Assembly: GCF_018613855.1 (NCBI RefSeq)
Contig: NZ_JAGGPK010000010.1
Location: 62,001 to 126,000, forward strand
Direction of reading: 5' to 3'
Length of the DNA: 64,000 nt
Source: Arthrobacter sp. ISL-30
GTDB taxonomy: Bacteria; Actinomycetota; Actinomycetes; Actinomycetales; Micrococcaceae
Shown: positions 30,249 to 38,557 of the stretch, piece by piece
How the letters are laid out: the number at the start of each line of letters is the position of its first letter
Position numbering within the stretch: position 1 is the first letter of the stretch
Translations under genes and position numbers: made by a program
Notes under the pieces: generated by a model
The model's database searches: none
What the model saw: the letters and a program-made list of their open reading frames with translations, nothing else
Told to the model about the DNA's origin: nothing

Positions 30249-31166
30249 GTGGTTCCCATGCCATGGCGGACAAGGGGAGCAGCAGCCGGCGCGGCTGCGT
30301 CTGCCCGCCACCGGCTGACTGCCACTCTTGGAGTTCCTGACGTAGGCGGGGACGAGGTCCCTGGCAGCGGGGAGCACCTACTGCCGCTGGCTAACATTCA
30401 GGCACGGGAGCTGGCGGGAGCGGCTTTCCCCGCCGAATCCGGCTCCCCGACTGAAGCCTCCCCGCTTGAGGCACGCTACCGCTGGAGAACCACCCGCAGA
30501 GTGGGTCTCCTCGTGGCCGTGCCCGTCGTGCTGTTTCTTGCCTGGCTTATCTGGCAGGGATTTGCGTCCCAACCCATCGTGTTGCCTTTGGGGGACGTCT
30601 CCGAAGCGCCCGGCCGAAACACCGAGGAAGGTCAACCAGAGAGCAGCCATCAGGGCGAGCCGAACCAGGCAGGAGCCGCAAAGCCTCTTGTAGTCCACAT
30701 CGCCGGTGCGGTGTCCAAACCCGGAATTGTCCAGCTCCCGGCGGGGAGCAGGGTATTTGAGGCGATCTCCGCGGCGGGCGGGCCGCTTGGCTCTGCCGAC
30801 CTCAATCTCCTGAACCTAGCCGAGCCGGTGCAGGATGGCACAAAAATCCAGGTGCCCCACCAGGGGGAAGTCCTGTCCGGTGCCCAGAGTCCGGATAGCA
30901 CTGGGACTTCGAACGGGAAGCCCGACGGATCGGGGATCGGCACCGGCTCCCAGGGCTCAAGCGGGGGTTCGGGCAAAAAGGTCAACCTGAACACGGCAAG
31001 CCTTGAAGAGCTCGGCACGCTTCCTCGCGTAGGACCGGTCCTCGCGCAGAGAATCATCGACTGGCGCAAGGAGCAGGGCCCCTTCAAGAGCGTTGAGGAG
31101 CTGGATGCAGTGGAGGGCGTCGGGCCAAAAATGTTGGAATCCCTGCTCCCGCTGGTTGTGGTCTAG
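30249..31166 (+). CDS. comEA: ComEA-like competence/DNA-binding protein
   Basis: A 305-aa ComEA homologue, the membrane-anchored DNA receptor of the natural-transformation machinery. Order: cytoplasmic N-terminus, one TM (VGLLVAVPVVLFLAWLIW, about 79-96), SLBB domain (LVVHIAGAVSKPGIVQLPAG, about 150-205), a Gly/Ser linker, and a C-terminal helix-hairpin-helix pair (VNLNTASLEELGTLPRVG and FKSVEELDAVEGVGPKML) for DNA backbone binding. The start may be GTG 30249 or ATG 30258. The TAG stop is immediately followed by the comEC GTG. Confidence 0.93.
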   Translation: MVPMPWRTRGAAAGAAASARHRLTATLGVPDVGGDEVPGSGEHLLPLANIQARELAGAAFPAESGSPTEASPLEARYRWRTTRRVGLLVAVPVVLFLAWLIWQGFASQPIVLPLGDVSEAPGRNTEEGQPESSHQGEPNQAGAAKPLVVHIAGAVSKPGIVQLPAGSRVFEAISAAGGPLGSADLNLLNLAEPVQDGTKIQVPHQGEVLSGAQSPDSTGTSNGKPDGSGIGTGSQGSSGGSGKKVNLNTASLEELGTLPRVGPVLAQRIIDWRKEQGPFKSVEELDAVEGVGPKMLESLLPLVVV

Positions 31167-32930
31167 GTGGTCATCCGCAGTGGGAGCAGGGTCTTGGTGG
31201 AGCAGTTGGGCGAGACCCTACGGAAACGCTGGAGTGGCGGAAGGTCAGAAAACGCCGCACGGGAAGAACCGCTTCGACGCATGGACCTGAGGCTTGTTCC
31301 GGCCGCGCTGCTCGCGTGGGGCAGCGCCGTCGCGGGCACGTATCTTCCCGCGGGCTGGCTGCTCGTGCTGGGTGGCTTCTTGATCGTGGCCAGCATCTTC
31401 TTCCTCCACTGGGCTACGCCGAGCAAGCGACGATGGCCGCATATCTCGCGCCCGAAACGAAAGCCGATGAAACGTTCGGCCAACTCCCTTCGCTCGACGC
31501 TCGGGCTGGCGTGCATGCTGGCTGCAGGCGTTACGGGGCATAACGTCGTCCTCGGAGTAGAGCGCGAGAACAGTCCCACCGCGGACCTCGCCGCCGACCA
31601 TGCCCAGGCCGTGGTGGACGTCGTTGTGACGGGAACGCCCCGGGCACTGGGCGGGCGCGGCCAGTCAGGTGAAGACGGACGATGGGCCGTGACCGTGCAA
31701 GTCGTGCACGTCCGGGCCGGAGGCCTCAATATCAGGGAGGACGCACGGCTGACAGTCATGGGCAGCCAGCCCTGGGCAGAGGCGATGCCCGGTCAGCGCC
31801 TGCGTGCCACAGGGAGGCTCAAGGAGTCCAGGCCTGGCCAGCCGGAAACTGCCATTCTCTCGGCTTCCTCAAAGCCCGGCGTCGTAGAACAGCCGGCTGG
31901 TCCCCTTTCGCTTCCAAGCCAGCTCAGGGAAGCACTCCGGGAAGCCTCCGCCTGGCTGCCGCCCGATGCCGCGGGCCTTCTTCCGGGCATGGTCACAGGT
32001 GATATCGAGGGCCTGGCTGAGGATCTCGAGGCGGCGATGAAACCTGTGGGCATGACGCATCTGACCGCCGTTAGCGGGGCCAATTGCAGCCTCGTGCTGG
32101 GTAGCCTGCTGCTCCTCGCCAGGACGCTGCGGCTGGCGAGGCCCCTCGCGGCTTCCGCGGCAGTGTCAGGGCTTGGCTGTTTCGTGCTCATCGTCGGGCC
32201 CGATCCAAGCGTCCTGCGTGCCGCCCTGATGGGCGCCATAGGGGTGGTGGCACTTGCCTCGGGCCGCAGGGGCAGGAGCCTGGGGTTCCTCTGCCTGGCA
32301 GTGATCGGCCTCCTGCTTCTGGACCCGCGCTTGGGGGCCACCTACGGCTTTCTCCTGTCAGTCCTGGCGACGTTGGGCATTGTGCTGCTGGGCGCGCGGA
32401 TTGCCTCCTGGTTGAACTACATCCTGCCCCTGCCCCTCGCGGCGGCGGTATCGGTGCCGCTCTCTGCCCAGCTCTTCTGCTCTCCGGCCATAGTGGCGCT
32501 CCAGCCGGGATTTTCCAGCTACGCGCTCATCGCGAACATCGTCGCGGCGCCATTCGTCGCTCCGGTGACGCTGCTCGGCACCGCAGCGCTGCCATTGCTC
32601 CCGGTGTGGCATGGGGCGGGGCATGTCCTTATCGCCGTCGCCGGATTCTGTGCCGGCTGCGTTGCCGCCGTCGCCAGGTTCTTCGCCGGCTCGCCCGGCG
32701 CCATGCTCCCGTGGGCCGAAGGTTTACCCGGAATAGGAGCCATGGCGCTCATGTCCGTCCTAACCCTAGGCTTCGTCTGGGCCATCACACACCCGGCCGC
32801 CGTGTTGCTGCGGGTGCTTCGCCTCCACGCGCACTGGGTCAGTCACTTGCCGATTGGGAAGGATGTGCCGGGCGTTCCAAACGAAGGTGATGAAACACTC
32901 AACCGATCCGTACGACTAGAACGATTTTGA
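31167..32930 (+). CDS. comEC: ComEC/Rec2-type DNA channel, lacking the C-terminal MBL domain
   Basis: A 587-aa polytopic membrane protein of the ComEC family, the channel that passes single-stranded DNA into the cell. The OB-like/DUF4131 region comes first (about 100-250), then the Competence domain with GLLPGMVTGDIEGLAEDLE and MKPVGMTHLTAVSGANCSL, followed by about eight TM segments. Many family members end in a metallo-beta-lactamase nuclease-like domain (700-800 aa); here the frame stops after a short hydrophilic tail (NRSVRLERF). The 3' end overlaps the opposite-strand membrane gene by 88 bp. GTG start abuts the comEA stop. Confidence 0.9.
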   Translation: MVIRSGSRVLVEQLGETLRKRWSGGRSENAAREEPLRRMDLRLVPAALLAWGSAVAGTYLPAGWLLVLGGFLIVASIFFLHWATPSKRRWPHISRPKRKPMKRSANSLRSTLGLACMLAAGVTGHNVVLGVERENSPTADLAADHAQAVVDVVVTGTPRALGGRGQSGEDGRWAVTVQVVHVRAGGLNIREDARLTVMGSQPWAEAMPGQRLRATGRLKESRPGQPETAILSASSKPGVVEQPAGPLSLPSQLREALREASAWLPPDAAGLLPGMVTGDIEGLAEDLEAAMKPVGMTHLTAVSGANCSLVLGSLLLLARTLRLARPLAASAAVSGLGCFVLIVGPDPSVLRAALMGAIGVVALASGRRGRSLGFLCLAVIGLLLLDPRLGATYGFLLSVLATLGIVLLGARIASWLNYILPLPLAAAVSVPLSAQLFCSPAIVALQPGFSSYALIANIVAAPFVAPVTLLGTAALPLLPVWHGAGHVLIAVAGFCAGCVAAVARFFAGSPGAMLPWAEGLPGIGAMALMSVLTLGFVWAITHPAAVLLRVLRLHAHWVSHLPIGKDVPGVPNEGDETLNRSVRLERF

Positions 32931-33550
32931 GCGACAGGTAGTTCTGCGTCGTAGGCAGCTCTGAGCATGGTCTCCGCCGACGCGGACCAGAACCACAGCA
33001 TTTGTCCGAGTGCTGCCCACGCGAGCCCCAAGGGAGCGGCAAAGAGAATGGCGACCGTTTGCTCGTCTGCCGCGAGAAGGAGAAGTGAAGCCGCCATCAA
33101 TTGGGCCTCCAGCCGGTAGGGCAAGAGTCCTGACCACGCTATGGCCACCCCGAACAGGGCGAAGCCCACCAGCGCGACCAAGGCACCAGGGAGGATGGCG
33201 AGAGGCATCCAGGAAAGGCCGGGGAAGGAAGCCGAGGATAGGAGCGCGGCGAGAATTAGCGTCCCAAGACCGGCGGTGCCCAGGGCGGCCCCAACGGCGC
33301 CGGTTCTGCTCAACAGTTCCTCATTGCGTGACAAGGCCACCAATCCTGCAATGCCTGACGCCATCAGAACGATCGAGAATACGGTTATGGTGTCCAGGAA
33401 ATCCCATCCTTCCGGCGGTGGGCCGGCAGCGGAGCAGCTCATGTCTATGCACCACGTCCTCAGAGCGTGGATAACCGCCGTCATGGACCACAGCAGACCG
33501 CCCAGTATGGAGCAGACACTGCTATACCGGACAATCCGGATGTTGTACAT
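32843..33550 (-). CDS. Predicted polytopic membrane protein, function unknown
   Basis: A 235-aa protein with about six TM helices (for example VCSILGGLLWSMTAVIHAL, FSIVLMASGIAGLVAL, GAVGAALGTAGLGTLILAALL, PLAILPGALVALVGFALFGVAI, VAILFAAPLGLAWAALGQMLWFW) and a 30-residue charged tail. I do not recognise the family. The ATG has a good RBS (GGAGG, 5 bp upstream). The last 88 bp overlap comEC on the other strand, unusually deep for convergent genes. It lies next to a PepSY/two-component block and may belong to the same cassette. Confidence 0.75.
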   Translation of the reverse strand: MYNIRIVRYSSVCSILGGLLWSMTAVIHALRTWCIDMSCSAAGPPPEGWDFLDTITVFSIVLMASGIAGLVALSRNEELLSRTGAVGAALGTAGLGTLILAALLSSASFPGLSWMPLAILPGALVALVGFALFGVAIAWSGLLPYRLEAQLMAASLLLLAADEQTVAILFAAPLGLAWAALGQMLWFWSASAETMLRAAYDAELPVAQNRSSRTDRLSVSSPSFGTPGTSFPIGK

Positions 33551-33637
33551 GGAACCCTCCTGAAGGAGTGCTCCCGCAAGGATTGCCGACGTCGTTGGTG
33601 GTCCCCGCGGTTTGGCCTAGGCCATAGCGTCGTCGGA

Positions 33638-33997
33638 TCAATCGCTCTCAGGAGCTCCTGTATGCAGGACCTGGAAATCCGCTCCGAGTTCGACGTCGAT
33701 GTTGGTTGCGTCGTCGAGGACGACCTCCACTTCAAAGGCGGACGCCCCATTATTCTCGCGCTCCACTTCGCCGACGCGGCCTCTGCCGACTTGCGCTAGA
33801 GCAGCATGTCCGGCCTTGTCTCGGTCGGCGGCGCTCAACGGCTGTGATGAGTCGTCGTTATCCCCGCTCTCGACCGTCACTACCTGGAATGATGGCTGAT
33901 CATCGCCAAGGGTGTTGCTGGCCGCAGCGACAGATGCTCCGCCAAGGGCAACAGCCACCGAAGCGGCGCCGGCGATTAAAAGGATTTTCCTGCCCAT
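33638..33997 (-). CDS. Secreted PepSY-domain protein
   Basis: A 119-aa exported protein: signal peptide at 1-27 (ILLIAGAASVAVALGGASVAAA), a short acidic stretch (SGDNDD, 45-49), then one PepSY-like domain at about 55-112 (LSAADRDKAGHAALAQVG, VGEVERENNGASAFEVEVVL). PepSY proteins often sit beside two-component systems and modulate extracytoplasmic proteolysis or sensing; no peptidase is present here. ATG 33997 has GGAGA upstream; the longer frame overlaps the divergent promoter region. It is divergent from the histidine kinase gene and is a likely target of that system. Confidence 0.82.
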   Translation of the reverse strand: MGRKILLIAGAASVAVALGGASVAAASNTLGDDQPSFQVVTVESGDNDDSSQPLSAADRDKAGHAALAQVGRGRVGEVERENNGASAFEVEVVLDDATNIDVELGADFQVLHTGAPESD

Positions 33998-34089
33998 GAG
34001 AGTCTCCTGCTTTGTCGCCCCAGCAACTTCCGATCTATATAGCCAGTTTGCTCTCAAGGCTTCTCGGCCACCATCATTCACCGGACAAT

Positions 34090-34130
34090 TCTCAGCCGCC
34101 GCACAGCCTGTCTCAGCCAACGCACAGCCT
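34090..34130. promoter_or_regulatory. 20-bp direct repeat between PepSY and kinase genes
   Basis: TCTCAGCCGCCGCACAGCCT (34090-34109) and TCTCAGCCAACGCACAGCCT (34111-34130) match at 18 of 20 positions with a 21-bp period. OmpR-type regulators bind such head-to-tail repeats spaced by two helical turns. It lies 93-133 bp upstream of the PepSY ATG and about 90-130 bp upstream of the kinase. A perfect CACATGTG palindrome lies at 34151-34158. Confidence 0.55.
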
Positions 34131-34221
34131 CTCTTCCGACGCCACGTCAACACATGTGACCGAACTGAGCAGTATCGGCGAGGGGTTTGTTTCTGGTGGA
34201 ACGAGGACGCATCCTTGGTGC

Positions 34222-35700
34222 ATGGATGCCGTTAAGGTGTCACCTCACCCTGCAACGGTGCGCACCCGTTGGGGTGTGCGCAAGCGCGCCACTGCCACGG
34301 CAATCGGTGTTGTGGCGGCCGCGCTGCTCGTAGGCGGACTGATCCTCCTGCTGCTGCTTCAGAAAGCCCTGGTGGTGTCAACAGAAACACTTACCCGTCT
34401 GCAGGCAGAGGACGTGATTGCCCGAATTGCTGAACAGGACCTTGATGAAGCGGCCCGGTACGTTAGGTCCTCGGCCCGCCCCGGCCAGTACGTCCAGATC
34501 ATAGATCCCAACGGATCGGTCTTTGCCGCGTCAGTCCCTGCCACGGCCGCGACGCCGATCACAACACTGCGTCCGCATGCCAAGCAAACGCTGTTCCAGC
34601 ATGTTTCTGGGGTGAATAGCCTTTTTGACGATGAACTGTTCGTTGTTGCAACGGGTGTCGGAGAGGACGAGAAGGTCTATACCGTCGCTGTTGCGGCCAC
34701 GGTGCAGGTCCAGTCCGAGACGGTTGCTACCGTGGCATGGTTTATGCTTGGCGCCGCACCACTGTTGCTGGCTGGGGTCGGCGTCGGTGTCTGGATACTG
34801 GCGGGGCGGTCGCTGCGCCAGGTTGAGCGGATCCGGGGCCAGGTCGCGGGTATCAATGCCCAGAGGCTCGACAGCCGTGTCGAGGTGCCCCAGACGTCCG
34901 ACGAGATCCAGGCTTTGGCACTGACGATGAACATGATGCTGGACCGGCTACAGGCTTCAGACCGGGAGCAGCGACGCTTTGTCTCTGATGCAAGTCACGA
35001 ACTGCGCAGCCCCTTGGCAACACTCAGTGCGGGCGTGGAAATCGCGGCCGCTGACTCGTCGGGGGCTATGTGGGAGGAGATGAAGGAGGTTCTGGCCGGA
35101 GAGACGGCGCGGATGCGTTACCTGGTCGAGGACCTTCTGACCCTTGCAAAGACCAACGACGGGGGCCTGAATCTGGACATGGCAGACGTGGATCTGGATG
35201 ACGTCCTGGATGAAGAGGTCCGCCGTCTACGCTCGATGACCAGCCATAAGATAGAAGCGCGTCTTGAACCTGCACGGGTCACCGGTGACGTCCGCCGCCT
35301 CAGCCAGGCAATCCGGAATGTCCTGGACAACGCGGTGCGGCACGCGGAGTCTCAGATTAACATCCAGGTGCGAAATTCAGCTGACGGAATCCTACTCACT
35401 ATCGACAACGATGGTCCGCCCGTGCCGATCGCCGAACGGGAGCGAATCTTCGAACGCTTCGTACGGCTTGACGAAAGCCGATCCCGCGAAAGCGGTGGCA
35501 GCGGCTTGGGTCTGGCCATCACATCCGCAATCATGAGCGCCCACGGGGGCCGGATCCTGTCAAGGGAGGCTCCTGGCGGCGGGTGCCGGTTCGAGCTGGC
35601 GTTCCCCGGTCAAATGAAATCCACTGCGAAAGACCAACCCCAGCAGCTCACTCTGCTGCAGGGTCCGGGGAGCCCGCCGGCGCAGGGCGGTCGGGGTTGA
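34222..35700 (+). CDS. Sensor histidine kinase (HAMP-HisKA-HATPase)
   Basis: A 492-aa membrane kinase. TM1 (AIGVVAAALLVGGLILLLLL, about 31-50), an extracytoplasmic sensor of about 120 residues, TM2 (AAPLLLAGVGVGVWILAG), HAMP, HisKA with the phospho-acceptor His259 in SDASHELRSPLATL, and a HATPase domain with NVLDNAVRHAE (N box), DNDGPP (G1) and GSGLGLAI (G2). All catalytic boxes are intact. The start is uncertain: the frame is open to 34012 but ATG 34222 or a nearby GTG fits TM1. Its 3' end overlaps the convergent response regulator by 53 bp; pairs like this are normally co-directional. Confidence 0.88.
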   Translation: MDAVKVSPHPATVRTRWGVRKRATATAIGVVAAALLVGGLILLLLLQKALVVSTETLTRLQAEDVIARIAEQDLDEAARYVRSSARPGQYVQIIDPNGSVFAASVPATAATPITTLRPHAKQTLFQHVSGVNSLFDDELFVVATGVGEDEKVYTVAVAATVQVQSETVATVAWFMLGAAPLLLAGVGVGVWILAGRSLRQVERIRGQVAGINAQRLDSRVEVPQTSDEIQALALTMNMMLDRLQASDREQRRFVSDASHELRSPLATLSAGVEIAAADSSGAMWEEMKEVLAGETARMRYLVEDLLTLAKTNDGGLNLDMADVDLDDVLDEEVRRLRSMTSHKIEARLEPARVTGDVRRLSQAIRNVLDNAVRHAESQINIQVRNSADGILLTIDNDGPPVPIAERERIFERFVRLDESRSRESGGSGLGLAITSAIMSAHGGRILSREAPGGGCRFELAFPGQMKSTAKDQPQQLTLLQGPGSPPAQGGRG

Positions 35701-36358
35701 GCATGTACCCCATTCCCCGGATAGTCGTGAGGGTATGCAGCCCGAAGGGTGTATCGATCTTGCGCCGCAGGTAGCCTATGTAGACCTCAATGACGTTATC
35801 CCCGCCCTCGAAGGCCGAATCCCAGACATTATCGAGAATCTCGGACTTGGAAACCACCTGGCCGTGCCTGCGCATCAAGTAATGCAGCAGCCCATACTCC
35901 TTGGCTGTGAGACTCAGGGGGGTATCACCGCGGCGAACATTGCGGCTCACTGGATCCAGGCTCAAGGTTCCTATGGAGAGGACGACCGGCCGCTCGGGGG
36001 CCCCACGGCGCATCAATGCCCTGATCCGAGCGACCAAAACGAGGAAGCTGAAGGGCTTGGTCAGGTAGTCGTCGGCCCCGAGATCGAATGCATCCGTCTG
36101 GTCGTACTCGCCGTCCTTTGCTGTCAGCATCAACACGGGAGTCCAGATCCGGTGTTCCCGGATCTCCTTCAGCACGTCGTAGCCGTTCTTCAGGGGCAGC
36201 ATAAGATCCAGCAGGATCACGTCATAGCGCTTCTCTTTCGCTGCCCGTACGCCGCTGACGCCGTCGTTTACTACATCCACGACGAATCCCTCATTGGACA
36301 GCCCGCGGCGAACCGTTTCGGCCAGCATCTTTTCGTCTTCGACGATTAGAACCTTCAT
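35648..36358 (-). CDS. OmpR/PhoB-family response regulator
   Basis: A 236-aa regulator. Receiver domain: acidic pair Glu7-Asp8, phospho-acceptor Asp51 in VILLDLMLP, Lys101 in LTKPF. C-terminal winged helix (about 127-225): LTAKEYGLLHYLMRRHGQVV and NVIEVYIGYLRRKID with IRGMGYML. It is the natural partner of the kinase at 34222, with which it is convergent and overlapping. No operon partner follows. It starts 52 bp upstream of a GC-rich palindrome at 36378. Confidence 0.93.
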   Translation of the reverse strand: MKVLIVEDEKMLAETVRRGLSNEGFVVDVVNDGVSGVRAAKEKRYDVILLDLMLPLKNGYDVLKEIREHRIWTPVLMLTAKDGEYDQTDAFDLGADDYLTKPFSFLVLVARIRALMRRGAPERPVVLSIGTLSLDPVSRNVRRGDTPLSLTAKEYGLLHYLMRRHGQVVSKSEILDNVWDSAFEGGDNVIEVYIGYLRRKIDTPFGLHTLTTIRGMGYMLNPDRPAPAGSPDPAAE

Positions 36359-36377
36359 GACTGTACCTCCCTGTTAA

Positions 36378-36401
36378 TACCCGCCGGCGCCGGGGCGGGT
36401 A
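36378..36401. promoter_or_regulatory. GC-rich palindrome upstream of response regulator and holA
   Basis: TACCCGCC (36378-36385) and GGCGGGTA (36394-36401) around an 8-nt GC spacer. It lies 20 bp upstream of the response-regulator ATG (divergent side) and 129 bp before holA. No T-run follows on either strand, so an operator is more likely than a terminator. Confidence 0.35.
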
Positions 36402-36529
36402 CAGGAACCTCATTTCCATGCACTACGAGCGTAAGCATCTGGGTCGGGCTGTGCTACTTGCGGTGCGCCTTCGGGGTGGTGCCCGTGGGAGACTGGAAAG
36501 CAACAAATCGAATCCCGGGAGGACCATCC

Positions 36530-37546
36530 GTGGCAGCTGCCCAAAACGCCCGCTCCAGAAGCTCCGCGGCGAGTGTCGCCGGCTGGCGGGACGCTGCACC
36601 TGCTCCAGTGGTCCTGATCACGGGACCAGAGGAATTCCTCGGAATCAGGTCGATGGACAGGATCCGGAGGCAGGTCAGGGACGCTACTCCCGACGTCGAA
36701 GTCACTAAGCTCAATGCCGCCAGCTACGAGGCCGGGGCCTTGGCCATGGCTGTTGCTCCTTCGCTGTTCGGCGAGGGCAAGCTCGTCGAGGTCGAAGGCC
36801 TCGAATCCATGAATGATGCCTTTCTCGCCGATGCATTGACCTATCTCCGCCAGCCCCAAGAGGATGTGGTGCTGGTCCTGCACCACGCGGGCGGAGTGCG
36901 GGGAAAGAAACTGCTCGACGCCGTCAAGGCGGCGGGCTGGCCGGTGGTGGACTGCCAGCCGCTGAAGAAGGACACCGAAAAGACTGCGTTCGTAGTGGCC
37001 GAGTTCAAGGCAGGGGGCCGCAGGATTGAGCCGGATGCGGTTGCTGCCCTGGTGAACGCCGTCGGTGCAAGCCTGTCCGAGCTTGCGGCTGCCTGCAGCC
37101 AGCTGATCGCGGACGCAAGCACCACAGTGGATTCCGCCACTGTGGAGAAGTACTACGGGGAAAGGGTGGAAGCCACTGCCTTCAAGGTTGCTGATGCTGC
37201 GATGGCAGGTAACGCAACCCTCGCCTTGTCCAGCCTCAGGCACGCGCTGGATACCGGCGTCGATCCCGTGCCACTCGTAGCCGCGCTTGCCGCCAAGCTA
37301 CGCACGGTGGCGAAGGTTGCCGGGGCCTCGGGGTCCTCGGCCCAGATCGCCAAGCAGCTTGGCATGCAGCCGTGGCTGGTTGAGCAGGCGCAACGGGATG
37401 TCAGGCGCTGGACGCCGGAAGGGCTGATCGCCTCCATCCGGGCAACCGCGGAGGCCGATGCCCAGGTGAAAGGACTATCCCGCGATCCGGTTTACGCCGT
37501 CGAATACGCAGTGACCGTGATTGCAAACTCCGCCCGCAGGGGCTGA
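36530..37546 (+). CDS. holA: DNA polymerase III delta subunit
   Basis: HolA is the clamp-loader delta subunit that opens the beta ring. The family layout is seen: LITGPEEFLGIRSMDRI near 25-41 (vestigial AAA+ N-domain), FGEGKLVEVEGLESM, VVLVLHHAGGVRGKKLLDAVKAAG, then the C-terminal collar domain (FKVADAAMAGNATLALSSLRHAL and VPLVAALAAKLRTVAKV). GTG 36530 has CGGGAGGA six bp upstream and gives 338 aa; the frame is open 24 codons more. In actinobacteria it usually follows comEC directly; here a four-gene block intervenes. Confidence 0.95.
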   Translation: MAAAQNARSRSSAASVAGWRDAAPAPVVLITGPEEFLGIRSMDRIRRQVRDATPDVEVTKLNAASYEAGALAMAVAPSLFGEGKLVEVEGLESMNDAFLADALTYLRQPQEDVVLVLHHAGGVRGKKLLDAVKAAGWPVVDCQPLKKDTEKTAFVVAEFKAGGRRIEPDAVAALVNAVGASLSELAAACSQLIADASTTVDSATVEKYYGERVEATAFKVADAAMAGNATLALSSLRHALDTGVDPVPLVAALAAKLRTVAKVAGASGSSAQIAKQLGMQPWLVEQAQRDVRRWTPEGLIASIRATAEADAQVKGLSRDPVYAVEYAVTVIANSARRG

Positions 37547-37556
37547 CTTAAAACGC

Positions 37557-37585
37557 ATGTGGCCGGCACTGGGTGCCGGCCACAT
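37557..37585 (-). terminator. Shared terminator of rpsT and holA
   Basis: GTGGCCGGCAC (37559-37569) and GTGCCGGCCAC (37573-37583), perfect 11-bp arms with a 3-nt loop, extended by A-T pairs. On the minus strand it is followed by GCGTTTTAAG, a T-run suited to rpsT; it lies just after holA and can stop both. Confidence 0.8.
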
Positions 37586-37612
37586 TGATCAGTTCAAAGC
37601 GAACTGGAAACC

Positions 37613-37873
37613 TTAGAGTGCGTTGACCTTCTTGGAGATCGCCGACTTGCGGTTTGCAGCGTTGTTCTTGTGAACAACGCCCTTGCTTACAGCCTTGTCG
37701 AGCTTCCGGCTGGCAGCAACAAGAGCAGTAGCAGCGGCATCCTTGTCAGAGGACTCAACGGCGGTGGTGACTGCGCGGATGGCGGTCTTCAGCTCGGACT
37801 TGACTGCGTTGTTGCGCAGGCGAGCCTTTTCGTTGGTCAGGATGCGCTTCTTCTGGGACTTGATATTAGCCAC
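37613..37873 (-). CDS. rpsT: 30S ribosomal protein S20
   Basis: Ribosomal protein bS20 (86 aa), highly basic and helical: [21 protein letters not shown] at the N-terminus and [24 protein letters not shown] at the C-terminus are family hallmarks. It binds 16S rRNA at the body of the 30S subunit. GTG start with GAGAG upstream. Convergent with holA, the usual neighbourhood. The 168-bp gap upstream (37874-38041) shows no other feature I can name. Confidence 0.98.
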   Translation of the reverse strand: MANIKSQKKRILTNEKARLRNNAVKSELKTAIRAVTTAVESSDKDAAATALVAASRKLDKAVSKGVVHKNNAANRKSAISKKVNAL

Positions 37874-38041
37874 GTGTGAACTCTCTTTTTATTGCGGAAA
37901 TGGTCTAGAGGGCTTTCAGGTTGGCCATCGACTGAGCGGCGTGGGGATACCTATGGCAGCCAACCATCAGTGGCCGTCGACCTGCACGGACACACAGCTA
38001 TAAATCGTACCAGATGCGCGCCTCTGCTTAGGATTTGATGG

Positions 38042-38557
38042 CTAGGACCAGCCGTGTCGCGCCTTGAGGTGCCGGGTGACCACCTGGAAGTGCTCTTTAT
38101 CCAAAATTGCCCCCTCCCGGCGCACCCTTGATGGGTCCACCCTGATGATCCTGTCCAGCTTTGCCTCGCTAGGGCGTCGCTGTGGATCCCACGCCCCCGC
38201 GCCGATGTCCACGTAGTCCTCGTTGCGGCTGTGGCCGTTGTCGTGATCCTTGCTGGTGAGCATCACGCCCAGCAGCCACGACTGGTCATGGCCGACAAGA
38301 AGGACGGGCCTGTCCTTGCCTTGGGTGTGGTCCTCCTCGAAGGGCACCCAAGTCCACACGATTTCGCCCGGGTCCGGATTGCCGTCCAGTTCCGGCGAGT
38401 ACCTGACGGAGGTCCTCCCGGCGAAATCGCCGGGATATGTTCCTCCCGGCCCCGTGACACCTGCCCGTGCAGGGACCTTACTCGGCCGAGGCGGGCTCTC
38501 CAGGAGGCGCAGGGAACGGCGAAGCAGTTTGCGGAACGAACTGAAGTCCAATGGCAT
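38042..38557 (-). CDS. PemK/MazF-like domain protein without a visible antitoxin
   Basis: A 171-aa protein. After a variable N-terminus (about 1-55) the segment GEIVWTWVPFEEDHTQGKDRPVLLVGHD resembles the N-terminal strand of the PemK/MazF RNase fold (GDIVWVDF-P--G-E--KTRPVLVV), followed by LLGVMLTSKDHDNG and EAKLDRIIRVDPSRVRREGAILDKEHF. No small antitoxin ORF lies upstream or downstream. Such solitary copies next to lepA occur in actinobacteria, so it may be a chromosomal RNase or a non-toxic relative. It is divergent from lepA. Confidence 0.65.
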   Translation of the reverse strand: MPLDFSSFRKLLRRSLRLLESPPRPSKVPARAGVTGPGGTYPGDFAGRTSVRYSPELDGNPDPGEIVWTWVPFEEDHTQGKDRPVLLVGHDQSWLLGVMLTSKDHDNGHSRNEDYVDIGAGAWDPQRRPSEAKLDRIIRVDPSRVRREGAILDKEHFQVVTRHLKARHGWS

